64,000 nucleotides of DNA from Siphonodentalium dalli. Its lineage: Eukaryota > Mollusca > Scaphopoda > Gadilida > Siphonodentaliidae. How positions within the stretch are numbered: position 1 is the stretch's first letter; the number at the start of each line of letters is the position of its first letter. Made by a program: the position numbers and the translations under genes. Positions 1-11,302 of the stretch are shown here, one piece after another. The stretch spans positions 23,996,987 to 24,060,986 of the forward strand of contig CP136063.1 of the NCBI GenBank assembly GCA_032622095.1. The letters are read 5' to 3'. The notes under the pieces are model-generated. The model saw only the letters and a program-made list of their open reading frames with translations, did no database searches and was not told the origin of the DNA.

Positions 1-47
1 AGTACGTTACACCATGTATGGTCAAATGTACATTAACATATATATAG

Positions 48-1088
48 AATAAGCTCAAGTGGTTCGGTTCATATCTCTCTAATCGTGTTCAGAGGATTCA
101 AATTGGCAGTGCGTTTTCAAAAACCTTTCATCTGCAATATGGAGTCCCTCAGGGATCTGTCCTGGGGCCTGTCTTGTACTTAATCTACACCAAACCACTT
201 GGTGAGATCATCAGGCGACACAGTGTCTCTGCTCACATGTATGCTGATGATACACAGCTTTACATTTCTGGTGATAACCCATATTTTCTTCTCACTGTAA
301 TGGAAAACTGCATCGGTTCTGTGAAATCGTGGATGTTGGCTAATAAACTAAAATTAAATAGTGACAAAACTGAAGTAATGTGGGTGTCTAAGCCGTCATA
401 CATAGAAAAGGTGGGCATGGATGTTATGACTATTGATGGTAACCAAGTTTATTTCTCAGATAAGGCGAAGAACCTTGGTGTATTTTTGGATAGATCACTC
501 TCTATGACATCACATATTAGCCAGATATGCAAGACAATATACATTGAACTTCGAAAACTGGGTCAAATGAGGAAATACATAAACACTGACTCAGCTAAAA
601 AACTTGCTTCATCTCTGATTCTCAGTCGACTTGACTATTGCAACTCTCTTTTGGCTGGTATACCATCTATCCAAATTACCAGGCTTCAGCGTCTGCAACA
701 CACTGCTGCAAGGATAGTTCTGTGTCGTAAAAGATCTGACGACACAGATGAAATGTTGCAAGAACTACATTGGCTACCTGTGACAGATAGGATTATTTAT
801 AAACTTGTTACATATGCATATCAAGCAACCCATGACCCAAAATCTCTTCCAGCATACTTCAGTGATATCCTTGTTCCGTATGTCCCACACCGATCACTTC
901 GTTCAGAGGACAAACTTCTTTTGACACCATCTGGTGCTAATTTGATCACGGTTGGCTACCGATCTTTCAAAGTAACATGCGCAAATGCATGGAATCCTCT
1001 GCCATTGAACATAAAAGAGTCACCATCTCTTGACGACTTTAAAAAGTCATTGAAAACTTACTTGTTTGCACGGCGTTTCAGAAAGTGA
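48..1088 (+). CDS. LINE reverse transcriptase, C-terminal part (5' partial)
   Basis: The frame is open from about base 48 to the stop at 1088. It begins inside the palm region: the block YGVPQGSVLGP (about 138-170) is RT motif 4, followed by the catalytic YADD box near 240-252 (seen as SAHMYADDTQ). Downstream come the thumb-like blocks NLGVFLD and LDYCNSLLAG, then the connection-type tail (ELHWLPV, AWNPLP, LKTYLFA) typical of CR1/L2-type ORF2 C termini. There is no endonuclease domain, because the copy is 5'-truncated. The surviving frame has no stop or frameshift, so the copy is fairly young, but it cannot be autonomous. Confidence 0.85.
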   Translation, partial: NKLKWFGSYLSNRVQRIQIGSAFSKTFHLQYGVPQGSVLGPVLYLIYTKPLGEIIRRHSVSAHMYADDTQLYISGDNPYFLLTVMENCIGSVKSWMLANKLKLNSDKTEVMWVSKPSYIEKVGMDVMTIDGNQVYFSDKAKNLGVFLDRSLSMTSHISQICKTIYIELRKLGQMRKYINTDSAKKLASSLILSRLDYCNSLLAGIPSIQITRLQRLQHTAARIVLCRKRSDDTDEMLQELHWLPVTDRIIYKLVTYAYQATHDPKSLPAYFSDILVPYVPHRSLRSEDKLLLTPSGANLITVGYRSFKVTCANAWNPLPLNIKESPSLDDFKKSLKTYLFARRFRK

Positions 1089-1202
1089 CTTTGATATTGT
1101 GTATATTTATATTTCTTCTTTATGTTTATGTCAAGCGCTTAGGGCCCGCTTATTGGGGATAAGCGCTATACAAATATTATTATTATTATTATTATTATTA
1201 TA
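52..1202 (+). mobile_element. 5'-truncated non-LTR retrotransposon (CR1/L2-like LINE), 3' end
   Basis: The unit comprises the 3' half of a LINE reverse transcriptase, a short 3' UTR with the snap-back text AGCGCTTAGGGCCC and AAGCGCTATACAAAT, and an (ATT)n tail at about 1174-1201. This 3' end style is typical of CR1/L2-group LINEs (family knowledge). The 5' edge is abrupt near base 50, as expected of incomplete target-primed reverse transcription. I did not find a clear target-site duplication. The clade is an estimate. Confidence 0.8.
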
Positions 1203-1264
1203 ACAGGACAAGAACATCGAATATGCATGGAACAAAATAAGTAGCAACACATAATAATGTTATT

Positions 1265-1795
1265 CTATGTTAATGTACATTTGACTGATAGGGCAGTGTT
1301 CGTTTTTTGTTGTACTCGATTAACCAGTTCGTCACTTGATCGCCAAACACCTTTCTTTTTCAGTCCACAGTGGACGAAATATGTCAGTGCCTGTAGAGTT
1401 GTTGGGTCTGTGCTTGTTAATATTTTATTGAATAACCTCTCGTTAGGGGTGGTTAGGAGATCAGGTATTAGTTTCTTGTGAAATATGGCGCGCTCGTCGG
1501 ACAGTGAGGTACAATGGAGGAGAAAGTGCTCCTCATTATCAATTTGGTTGCAGGTTTCACATTTACGGTCTGCTTCATCGAAATCGAAATAGCGTCCGCG
1601 CCCAATGCCCAGTGTGTGACAACTAATTCTGAATTTCGTGAGGGATTCTCGTTGTTTGGGGGTGGAAATGATGTCAAGATATTCCTCCAAACAAGTGATT
1701 GTTTTGAACGTTCTGTATGTTCTATGCTTGTTGCGTGGGGGATCACGTCTGTTGCTATTTCTGGGGAGTTTGCTGCGAATATTATCGTTAAATAG
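1265..1795 (-). pseudogene. LINE C-terminal zinc-knuckle fragment, frameshifted
   Basis: The minus strand encodes a decayed protein piece. In 1690-1265 the block KFRISCHTLGIGRGRYFDF is followed by a CxxC-x-H-x4-C pattern (CETCNQIDNEEHFLLHC), which matches the zinc-binding tail found after the RT in some LINEs. Recognisable text upstream continues in another frame (1746-1468), so at least one frameshift is present. The strand is opposite to the LINE just to the left, so this is an independent insertion. The family is uncertain. Confidence 0.5.
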
Positions 1796-1889
1796 TTATG
1801 TCTTTATTGAGTTATCAAAGAAGTCGTTGATGTTGTGATGTGGTGATAGAGATGTGATTAACTGTTGACAAGAAGGAGTATAAAATAGG

Positions 1890-3945
1890 TTGACAAATAC
1901 ACGAAATGTTTATATATCAGATTCATATTCTCTGAAAAATACTTGGCATGGTCACAGCAGTTTTACCTCTGTTTTCAACGTTTTGCATATGAGTAAAATA
2001 AATGTGCATATGTATGTTGTTTGTATTGGGACCCAAACACCGTGTTCAAAGTTGATTTTTTTGTTACTCCAGTGCGCCTTTCTGTGGCATAAAATGCCCG
2101 TAGAACAGTATTTCGAGTTTTTATCAACCTATATCGATACCGGCAAAACATTCAAAAGCGAATATTATTACATGCATTTTAAAGCGCGAACTATACCATA
2201 TGGCTTTAATTAATGTTATATAATACCCTAGATAGAAACTTTTGATAATCTACGGGGGGTATCGACTGCGATTAACTTATTACCCGACACTCAATTATAT
2301 AGCACTCTAGTCGGAATATTCGATAATGACATCACACCGCGGGTAATTAGATATATCCATCTCACTCATGAAAACGGCGCCGATTCACGGGTGCAACAAC
2401 CTGATGATTTGGCACAGAGCGCAGCGGGTGTCAAATATTTATGTCCTATATTCTGCCGATTTCTAGGTTTAGCTTTGTATGTGTTATACAAACTACATTT
2501 ATCTATGTGTATTTCCTGTTTATATGTTTATATGTTCGTATGTTTAATTCACATATCATGTTTAGGTAATGTACTATATATGCGCTCATGTGTTATGTGA
2601 CAATGTGGTCACGGATGACATATTATCATTAAAGATTCGGATGATGACACCACACAGTGGGGGATGCCGTTTATCCATCGTTCGCAGGAAAAAGACTTCG
2701 CTACAACATACGGACACGTGCTTGCCATTAATGAATGGGTTCCAGATTCTTTCCGGCAATTACTATTTGGCATATTTCAACATACTAAGCGGACGGTACT
2801 TTGACCTCGACTTTTTTGATACACTGTATTTCTCTGTCAGACGAGCGCGCCCTATTTTACGAGAACATATCATGTGAAACATCCCCAATGAGAGATTATT
2901 TAAACAAATAATGACCATGACAGACTCAAAAACTATACGCCTCGGCGTAATTTGGAATGAGGTATACGATATATTGACAAATAAAACAAACCATTGACAT
3001 ACCGGCTTCATATGCTAGCTCTGAAAAATAATATCCATGGTCACAGCCATTTGATAAACGTTTTCATTTTAATAAACGCTCTTTCTTATGAACAAACACC
3101 GCGTGTTAAACGTTAAATTTTGTATGAATTAAATGCTTCTTCCCGACACATATAATGCCCGCAGAAAGGTTGTTCGTGTAAGTACAAACCAGTTCGTTGT
3201 CGGTAACAATTAAAAAGTGATTATTTATTAGATGTATTTATGAGTGCAAACCGCCATGTGTCTTGAGATAAAAAAAATATGTATATTTTATTTAAAACAC
3301 TTTTGTTTTTTTTAAATTGAGCTCTGCTCCATTCACTTATTATTTATTTTATAATTTGTTAATTAAATCTAACACCGTGATAACATCCGCTAGGGTACCC
3401 CGAGTCATCACACCAAATGCAATTGAAATCGGTATAGGGAGAAAATCCGGGCAGATAGACAGATAGATAGACAAACTTTTACACTGAATTTATACTCTTA
3501 TATATATCTAGACCAAGAGAGATTCATTACAATGTGTATATTATGTATTTAGTCTGGCCATCGTTTTTATGGTGTGCTGATATGCCAGCTTCGTGATCTA
3601 TGGCAATACATTCCATGGCTACAGCAGTTTTACAGCTATGTTCTACTTTTCACATACATACAAGTGAAGAAAAAACGCTCTTCATGTCTGCGATATCTAG
3701 AATAGACTAATACTGAACGCTCTTTTCTAAACCACCTCGTGGAATTTTCTGTTTTTGTTTGGGACCCAAACACCGTGTTTAAAGTTGTATTTTACATTAC
3801 ATCAATATGTTTTTTTTGGGAACTCGGCATGCTCATTTAACGGCAGAGTGTACATGTATGTATCGACCTATTTCGGTACCGGTAAAATTTCGAAAGTGAA
3901 CATTATTAGCTGTATTTTGAATCACAAACCGCCATGTGCCAAGTA
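1890..3945 (+). repeat. Three diverged direct copies of a ~300-350 bp dispersed repeat
   Basis: Copies lie at about 1890-2215, 2998-3260 (partial) and 3575-3945. Shared landmarks are a CATGGTCACAGCAGTTTTAC-like block, the phrase GGGACCCAAACACCGTGTT (2028 and 3761), and a CCTATTTCGGTACCGGTAAAA-like block near the 3' part. The copies are clearly diverged. Open frames in them are short and not conserved between copies, so I do not call genes. The repeat could be an old MITE or SINE-like family. Confidence 0.5.
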
Positions 3946-4450
3946 ACATCACTTATCTAATCAAAGCACGTACCAAAATGTCATATGCTGACCTAACAGA
4001 ACTGACAAATTACTTTGAATTACGATTGGGGCCGCCATGTGGCTTTGATGGTAATTGATTTGATGTTACACAACCAAGAGCCGTTCGTTGGTTATGGATA
4101 CGTCCATTTTAAAGTTTGTTAGAAAACTCACGCTGATGTTCAACTCCGATACACGGAGTATCTTAGACACATTTTATTGCTGTATACACACGAGTACATG
4201 CATATACCAATTTGGATGTCGACAGCACTTACGCTATGCGGATATTGTTTGTCCCTGGTACATTGTGCCTGCATCTTTCAGTCAAAGAAAGGTAAACTTA
4301 TTGGACATGTAAACTTATTGGTTGCTTATCGGTACTTGTCCCCATTATTGGAATCTAAGTTGGTCGATTTATGGTCGCTGGTCTGGATCTGGTTTCACGC
4401 GTTTATCTGACTTTAAGGAGGAGTAAATTTCTAATCTGCTCTAACGTTTT
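3946..4450. other. Intergenic, nothing recognised
   Basis: AT-rich sequence with short, unsupported open frames. No RNA gene, repeat or coding signal was recognised. Confidence 0.5.
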
Positions 4451-4458
4451 GTAGTTTG

Positions 4459-5319
4459 CAGGGTCCGCGCTGGACCAAAATTTACTTTGCCATATAATTC
4501 GCCAAAAGAAATTTTTGTTTGCCAAATTATTTCAAAATTTGCGAAATACTATCCTTGTAAGTATCATTTTCTGCAACTTTGAGTCTTATGTTCTGACACT
4601 CGCGGTTTGAACAACTTTTGATATCGATAGAAAAGCGAGAAGTTAATAATTATATTCGCATCTCTAGTTTATCACCACATAATACACCAATAATCAAACA
4701 ATAACACGATAGAAGGGTTGCCTTATCAGAAGGGCGCATCACAAGAGGATTTGCTATGTTTGTTTGTTTGTTAGTGTTTATAGTCGTTCTAGCCGCTAGG
4801 CCACAAACGACGTTGTCAATTTTACGGGTGGAGGAAAGACCACACAGAGGCTTAATTTCACCCGGAAATCGTTCCACTGCGTGTAGAAACCACAGACCCC
4901 GGAAAGCAACTGACAACCTTGCCCAGGTACACGATTCCGGTCACCCTCTATATGACGGGGTTAGAACCATCTTCGTCGGCGCTGGACGGTCTGTGGCGGC
5001 GTAATGCAGCTGGAACTCTACCGACTGGACCACCGGGGCCCCGGTTTGCTATGTAAACACCTCCACACTAAATCCCACCACCAATCGATATTAATGCTAT
5101 CAGCTTAACTTCATCTTAATAGAGGTGTTCACTTTTCGTAAACCATATACAACACCACTAATATAATTATATTGTACGTTTCCTGAAATGAATGGTGTTG
5201 ATTGACCAATATTGTTTTCTAGAGGAATTAAAAAGTGATTTGCCAAATGAAATTATTTTTTGCCAAATTTGAATTATTTTTGCCATTAGCAAATTTGGCA
5301 AGTGGCAGCGCGAACACTA
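4459..5319. mobile_element. Non-autonomous hAT-type DNA transposon (861 bp)
   Basis: The ends are imperfect terminal inverted repeats: left CAGGGTCCGCGCTG, right (reverse complement) TAGTGTTCGCGCTG, followed inward by similar TTTGCCAAAT-rich sequence. The element is flanked by an 8-bp target duplication with one mismatch, GTAGTTTG (4451-4458) and GTAGTATG (5320-5327). An 8-bp duplication and CAG-type ends are the hallmark of the hAT superfamily. No transposase is encoded. A SINE is nested inside, so the hAT copy is older than the SINE. Confidence 0.8.
4760..5044 (-). mobile_element. tRNA-derived SINE nested in the hAT element
   Basis: On the minus strand the unit starts near 5044 with GGGGCCCCGGTGGTCC. 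It has an RNA polymerase III A box (TGGTCCAGTCGG then TAGAG, about 5032-5018) and a B box (GGTTCTAACCCC, 4968-4957), and ends in a short AAAC-type tail near 4775-4760. It is flanked by a perfect 10-bp direct repeat, TTTGCTATGT (4750-4759 and 5045-5054), which is the target duplication of L1-like retroposition. The A-to-B box distance is longer than in most tRNAs, as in several invertebrate SINEs. Confidence 0.8.
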
Positions 5320-5327
5320 GTAGTATG

Positions 5328-6680
5328 GCATGGGTTAATAAAGTTCAAGAATATATGTTTTTGAATGTTTCAACTAGACACTGGCCTTGCAGATTAATCA
5401 AGCATCGCAAAAATCATAAGGGTACTTGTTCGTGTAAGGGATAACAGCACCATGTTCCGTGTGGTTATTTCTACGCACTATATAAGTTATCGATGGACGT
5501 GGTCGACAAGAATAAATATGGTAATATGACCATGCGTTAGCGTAATTAAATAACAAAGCTAAACCTCTCACATTGGGGTAACTGGCTTTTGTTTTTTAAA
5601 TCAAAATTGGTTTATATATTACCTGGTATTCCCGCCAAATAGGGACGTTCCAAAGGGATCCAACCGTGGGTGAGACCATACAATTTCCAACTATATATAC
5701 ATGTACACATAATTTGGTCTAATAACATTTCCAAATATATAGGATTTTTGTCTAATCAAATATCCAACTATATAGCATTTGGTTTTGAGTAATGCAATAT
5801 TTCAATATTGGCTTCATAATTTGGGTTTCCATACATTCTGTTTAAGAGCATGGACTGTGTAAATAAAGACACACATGACAATCATGACATAGCATTGATC
5901 CATATGTTATGTCTCGAGTATACTGCGGCACAGTCTGCGGGCAGAACATGCACATTATACATGCTATTAATCAGAATATGGCTGATGAGCGAATACGAGT
6001 TACACGTATTCAAATTCCAAGAAGTAACAATATATGATGGTAACAATTATGCATGCTGAATGTTATATCGTTAAAGCTGTTATCAGAAAGATATGGAGGT
6101 TTGGCATTACTAATAGACTAGTGACCATGACGCAATGTTCGGTAAAACATACAAGTCTGAACTTGAAGTCGGAAATTGAAACACTTAGATCATTCGATTC
6201 ACTTTTACTTTTAATTTCCAACTATTGAAATTTGAGTCATGAAATTTCTAACTATGCAAATTATGGTCCTCGTTCGGAGTGTGACAACCCACACCCTGTC
6301 GGTACGTGCCTAAGACCAAATCGGATTCACATAACCTATATTGATTATCAATAATTACACTTCGTCCACAACGGTTCATCGAAAGAATGGATCCCAATTA
6401 TAATTTAGATCATAAATTAGACCAAACGTGTTTCCGAGTAGTCTTTATTGTCTGCTACACGTAGTATAAACTATACCAACACCAAAGTGAAAATAATTAT
6501 ACCATGCATGCCGAGTGGGGAACGTGAACATTTTTACGGAATTTAACCAATATATTTGTTGACGCTTGGTGAGCGATGCGACTGATATACTATATATGGA
6601 GAAGACATGTCAATTCCATAATGTTCATTACATTCGTATGATTTCAACGAATATTGATGAACAACGTCATGGTGTAACTT
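5328..6680. other. Intergenic, AT-rich, no gene recognised
   Basis: Contains short degenerate repeats around 5660-5830 and 6170-6250 (phrases such as CCAACTATATA and TCTAATCAAATATCC). No coding region with a recognisable domain was seen on either strand. Confidence 0.5.
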
Positions 6681-6689
6681 TTCCGGGTG

Positions 6690-6822
6690 CAGGACATTTC
6701 GGCACATGGACGTTTCGGCACCAAGTTTTCAGGATGTTTCGGCACCTGGGGTTTCGGCAATTGTTATTTCGGACCAAGCATTTGGATGTTTCGGAACGTC
6801 GTCGAAGACGTTTCGGCACATG
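6690..6822. repeat. Cluster of TTTCGGCAC-type short repeats
   Basis: About seven variants of TTTCGGCAC or TTTCGGAAC occur with irregular 15-30 bp spacing. The frames across them are low-complexity by-products of the repeat rather than genes. Confidence 0.6.
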
Positions 6823-7260
6823 ATTTAATTACTATATTTAATATGATTAGTATGAAGTTGAGCATTTCGCAATGTTTTCTCGCATTGTGTTTTGAAAAAT
6901 GCGGCTAATTTCACTACATTTGGCTTTTACATATGGCTCAAGATAATTTGTTCTTAGTACCAAGATTGTTTACAGAATAAACGATATAGGTAAAAAAATG
7001 ATACATTTGTTATTGTAATAATGATTTATAAGACTATAATCCGAATACTTATGTTTGCCACGTGTATACTATATCAATACAGTTGATATTTATAGCTGGT
7101 ATAAAAGTTTAATCCAGCTGTGTATTTAACGGCCTGTTATATCATCAGATGTCAGAACATAGTGACCAAACTCGATTATACATACATGCATTGAGAGACA
7201 CACGTTAACAGTCACTTTAATCACGTTTGACCCGTCTTGATAAATCAATTAACGGGAACT

Positions 7261-8152
7261 CACCCCATGCATCCGGATATGCTCGTAGCGGAAGACATGC
7301 TCGTAGCGGAATAACCACATGGCCAGCGATTTGCACATCGTCCTTAGTTGTCGTAAGTTATTTCATAAAAACACGGTTTACTTTACCTTGATTTTTTTTA
7401 AACGTTTAACAGCGATAATCGGTCTACAGAAATGAGCGGTTGTGGTTTCCGCAATTTGCATATTACTGTTCGATAATCGGGTTTTATACGAAAATTATGA
7501 CCTGAAATACTTACTCGATATACGTGTTATCAAATTTTAATGAATCCTTGCATTGACACATTATATAACATACAGTCTCTCAAAGTATGATATCTTAGCT
7601 TCAAAATGAACTGGACATGTTTGCGATGTCAATCATATTAGTGCCCGAAAAATTAGTTTCCATGGATGCACTCACTTGATTTTGGGGCATGTCTATAGCA
7701 AACGTAAAAACACTGCTATAGACATGCCATATTTTCTTGCTATGACCTGCATATATGGTAATTTTTTTACTATGAAAAATGTAGAAACATGACTGAAAAT
7801 GTTGTCTATTATATTAAGGGAATATCCGCGGAAATAGCAATGTATGCAAAGACTATGTTGTCTGGGCTGTTACCACAGAAATCGTAATTTTATGTAAGAA
7901 ATGAAAAGTTTGCCACAATGTTTGGCCTAACTTCGCTATAAAATAGGATTAAACTGCGTCCATGTTTAAAGAAGTTTGATGTACAGTTGGGTAAATTATA
8001 GCCACAAATAGTACCACCACCGTCAACCACTGGTATGTGTTGGTTTCGGTGCAAAATGTGTTTAACCGTGAATGGTGTGCACATCGCGGGCCATGTGGTT
8101 ATTCCGCTACGGGCATGTCTTCCGCTACGAGCATGTCCGGATGCATGGGGTG
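7261..8152. mobile_element. Non-autonomous TIR element (MITE-like, 892 bp)
   Basis: Terminal inverted repeats of roughly 65 bp begin CACCCCATGCATCCGGA and carry two copies of GCTCGTAGCGGAA. The left arm is at 7261-7325 and the right arm at about 8088-8152. Flanking bases give a 5-bp direct repeat, GAACT (7256-7260 and 8153-8157). An internal dyad around 7685-7730 uses GGCATGTCTATAGC. There is no transposase frame; the 64-aa minus frame inside is not credible. The superfamily is not assigned. Confidence 0.7.
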
Positions 8153-8157
8153 GAACT

Positions 8158-9570
8158 GGCGTGCGTAATTATTAGTCATTAACGACGAAGAACCATCAAC
8201 GCATGACCGAATCGATCCGCGGTGGAAATTTAGGAACACACCCTAGTCAAGTTGTTCTGCTAATGTGATATGGTGCTGATGGATAATGATTAACTGCTAT
8301 GCGAGGTTACGGCAAACTGATGCTGTTACGAAAAGATACCGTTAATCAGTTTTAAAGTTGTCATTATTGCGGTGTTCGGATAATCTGAACATATGCAAGA
8401 AACGGTATAATGTGTATGAAACATTCAGAAGCACAATACAAATAAGTTAATACTGTTTGTATTAGCTGTTGCAAATCGACTATCAACAATTTAGCTATTA
8501 ATGTTATTTAGCAAATACCAGCGCAGCCATTACTAGTTTAAAAAAAAAATAATATATATATATATACGTTATTGAATGTTTCATACATACACTGTTATTT
8601 ATAAAAACCCTCGGTTTAGCCAAACACCGCGAAAATGACACTTAAAAGAACAAAAACAGTACTTTTCGTAACGACGTCAGTTTGTCCTACCAACAGCATA
8701 ACAATTTCACAAGACCTACTAACGTCATAGCAGAATAGACGGATAGGACCAGTGGAACACAGTTACTAGCCGCGCAGTCACTGCATACCTGTTTCATGAT
8801 ATATGTTGAGTAATTGGACACAGAAAGTACATACTTATAGTTTATTATACAGACTTGACATGACTATGAAGGATTTATTTAATTTTGGCAGCATATTTTA
8901 TTTCCCATGATAAGATAGTACAAAGGCGATGGCACACTATGCCAATATCTCATTTTAAATCACACATCGCATCGCATCAAAGGCAATTATTCAGATACAA
9001 GAAAGAGACCAAAATCATGCACTATGTTACACCGCACTGAAGGTTGATGGTTAATACATATCAATTTTATATATGACAAAACACTCTTTATTGATAACTC
9101 TTTTTGTTGTGCTAGCACTACTAGTAACAGAGATAATAAGATATACTGCAACTGATAAGAGAAGCCTGATTGCCTTATGCATTGTTATATCGGACTGAAA
9201 CCAATGTTGGTTATTTCGAAAAAAATATCACAGAACGCTCTTTATGGTCTTTATCCGTGTGGCGAAACGTTCTCGATTTAGGTATATTTCTTGACATAGA
9301 AAATAAAGCGCAGAGTTACATTAGTAAACCCTGATTGCCTTGAATTGGATTATAGCCATATCAGACATGTGCATGTAGAGTGGTGATCAAGTCGGAAGAA
9401 TTTAAAAATTCTAATGAATTCCAATTCCAGTCACTTCCGTGTCTCTTCAAGTGTACCATGCATGTGCATATACATATCGTATTTTATAGCTGGTATATAA
9501 CTAATCACGCTAAGTACGTATTTGCCTTGTTGCATCCTCTGGTGTAAGAACGTATCCTCTGATGTAAGAA
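8158..9570. other. Intergenic, nothing recognised
   Basis: AT-rich with an (AT)n run near 8548-8566. No coding or RNA signal was recognised. Confidence 0.5.
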
Positions 9571-9574
9571 AGTT

Positions 9575-9872
9575 GCGACCTACCTCGAGGTAAACGTATA
9601 CGTATACAACTAAGAGCTCATTCCATCAATGTATCACATTATTATTATCAATAAATTTGAAAAATGATCAAGGAAATATGGGTTGATACAAACATCGGAC
9701 TTGGCACTGCAAGGGTGAAAGTAGCGACCTACCTCGATGTAAACGTATACGTATACAACTAAGAGCTCATTCCATCAATGTATCACATTATTATAATCAG
9801 TAAATTTGAAAAATGATCAAGGAAATATGGGTTGATACAAACATCGGACTTGGCACTGAAAGGGTTAAAGCT
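9575..9872 (+). repeat. Two tandem copies of a 149-bp unit
   Basis: Each unit starts GCGACCTACCTCGA and contains AACGTATACGTATACAAC, the phrase GAGCTCATTCCATCAATG and ends near GACTTGGCACTG. The copies begin at 9575 and 9724 and are nearly identical, so the duplication is recent. Confidence 0.8.
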
Positions 9873-9899
9873 ACATTTAGTTTCGATAATTCAATCAAA

Positions 9900-10450
9900 C
9901 CGAACGCGCGGACGTAATTAGTAGAAGCAACGGACGACGAACGAAGGTCCGAAGACCGCTCCGCGGATCGGCGCGATGATAATCAGCGATAGGCGCCGCG
10001 CGCCTTCGCTCGAGGCGCGGTGCACCTACCGAGAGGCGGCCCGCGCCTAGCTGGCTACCATATATGCGAGTAGAGGATCTCTATTGTGCTTAAGTTCAAT
10101 AAGGAAATATTTACTTGCGCTTAAGCGCAATGAAGAATATTCAAATAGCGCTGATAAAGCCCAATAATGAATCTCTTAATAAGGAATAATATATTATATA
10201 TAGTACATAAACTCCTTATAATTCAGGTGGTGTAGTCCATCTCCATGGTACAATGGGTGGAACAAATATAGGATTATTCTACTATTTGCAGAAGGGTGAT
10301 CTAATGCGAGAGATATTAATTGTGTTTAAGTGCAATGGGAAGTAATTGCGGTTAAGCATAATAAGGAATGTCTTATTGCATTCTCATTGGGCTTAAGCGC
10401 AATTAGAAATTCCTTAAGTTATTGCGGTTAATCGAAATTGTCTATTAAAT
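9900..10450. repeat. GC-rich patch followed by TTAAGC dyad repeats
   Basis: A patch at about 9900-10050 is strongly GC-rich (GGCGCCGCGCGCC, GAGGCGGCCCGCGCC) within AT-rich surroundings. From about 10,080 to 10,440 there are at least five variants of the palindromic phrase TTGCGCTTAAGCGCAAT, each followed by AAGGAA-like text. No function is evident. Confidence 0.45.
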
Positions 10451-10756
10451 GTCAATTTTGTTTCCCATAGAGATCATCAATGATGTTTATGCGCAAGTGA
10501 CCGACGCCAATCTTCTCTGTTGGGATTCCAATTGTTGGCTTATTAAAGATGCACCTATGCTGAAGATACAGTCGCGCTCAAAACGCGCTCCCGTACATGT
10601 AGGTCGGCTGTTGGCCCCAAGTGAATTAAAATGTCATTGAAATAATCGGTTTGTCCCCATAAACATCCATATATTCAAAATACATGTTTTTGGAGCAGAA
10701 TTAGGTAGTCCATATTGGACGCCATCATGGAATTTAATTTTTTGTATAATATTTAG

Positions 10757-10862
10757 TAGTTATGTGGATGGAGTTATCATTAACCTCACATCCTTATATT
10801 GGTTATGCGGATGGGGTTATCATTAAATCTCACATCCTTATATTGGTTATGTGGATGGGGTT
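10757..10862 (+). repeat. Host minisatellite, left flank of the Polinton
   Basis: Units of about 45 bp read GGTTATGTGGATGGGGTTATCATTAA and CCTCACATCCTTATATT. The array resumes at 37,173, after the Polinton, which shows that the element was inserted into it. The last six bases, GGGGTT (10,857-10,862), are the left copy of the target-site duplication. Confidence 0.8.
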
Positions 10863-10871
10863 AGTAGTAAT

Positions 10872-10965
10872 GGGGGCCACTATGGCCCAGTACCCCCCAG
10901 ACAGGGACACTATGGCCCAGTACCCCCCAGACAGGGACACTATGGCCCAGTACCCCCCAGACAGA
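10872..10965 (+). repeat. Truncated left terminal array of the Polinton
   Basis: About three units of the ~31-bp terminal repeat (CAGACAGGGACACTATGG and CCCAGTACCCCC) follow the AGTAGTAATG terminus. The expected ACAGGAACATCTATCCTC block is missing. The array runs straight into the penton-like gene at about 10,964, so everything between the left end and that gene has been deleted. Confidence 0.8.
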
Positions 10966-11296
10966 AGATTTTTATTCAAATAATAGATTTCCGTTTGGTG
11001 TAGATTTGAATGTTGGTCATAATCAAATGTTTGTTTATTCTGATATTGCCGATTTCACAATTGTTGGAAATGTTGAAGTACAAATTTTACGAGTTGTTTC
11101 TTTCAGAATTAAAAGAGATATCGGCGGATTACATGTAAAACATGAATTTTTAAATTTACATTATGTTCCAGTTTCAAAGTCATACTTTGACAAAATTAGT
11201 GTGAATATAAGTGGCGACACAGGAGGAAAATCAATTCAGTTTATTGATGGTAAGTCTTTGGCGAAGCTGCATTTCAGAAAACGAGAGGAGTTCTAA
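10964..11296 (+). pseudogene. Penton-like capsid protein, 3' fragment (part A)
   Basis: The frame from 10,964 to the stop at 11,296 matches the C-terminal third of the part-B penton-like gene (32,986-33,819). It lacks the N-terminal two thirds and any start of its own. Compared with B it carries an in-frame 18-base insertion (about 11,047-11,066) and an extra 3 bases near 11,223. The left junction falls in the terminal array with a few bases of apparent microhomology (GAAGAT). It is a fragment, not a working gene. Confidence 0.85.
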
Positions 11297-11302
11297 AAAA
11301 CA

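Noticed and set aside
7890-8084. 64-aa minus-strand frame inside the TIR element
   Set aside because: Lies within a non-coding MITE-like element and has no domain.
9900-10060. GC-rich patch as a possible rRNA gene fragment
   Set aside because: I could not match any conserved LSU or SSU core segment; left as an unexplained GC island.
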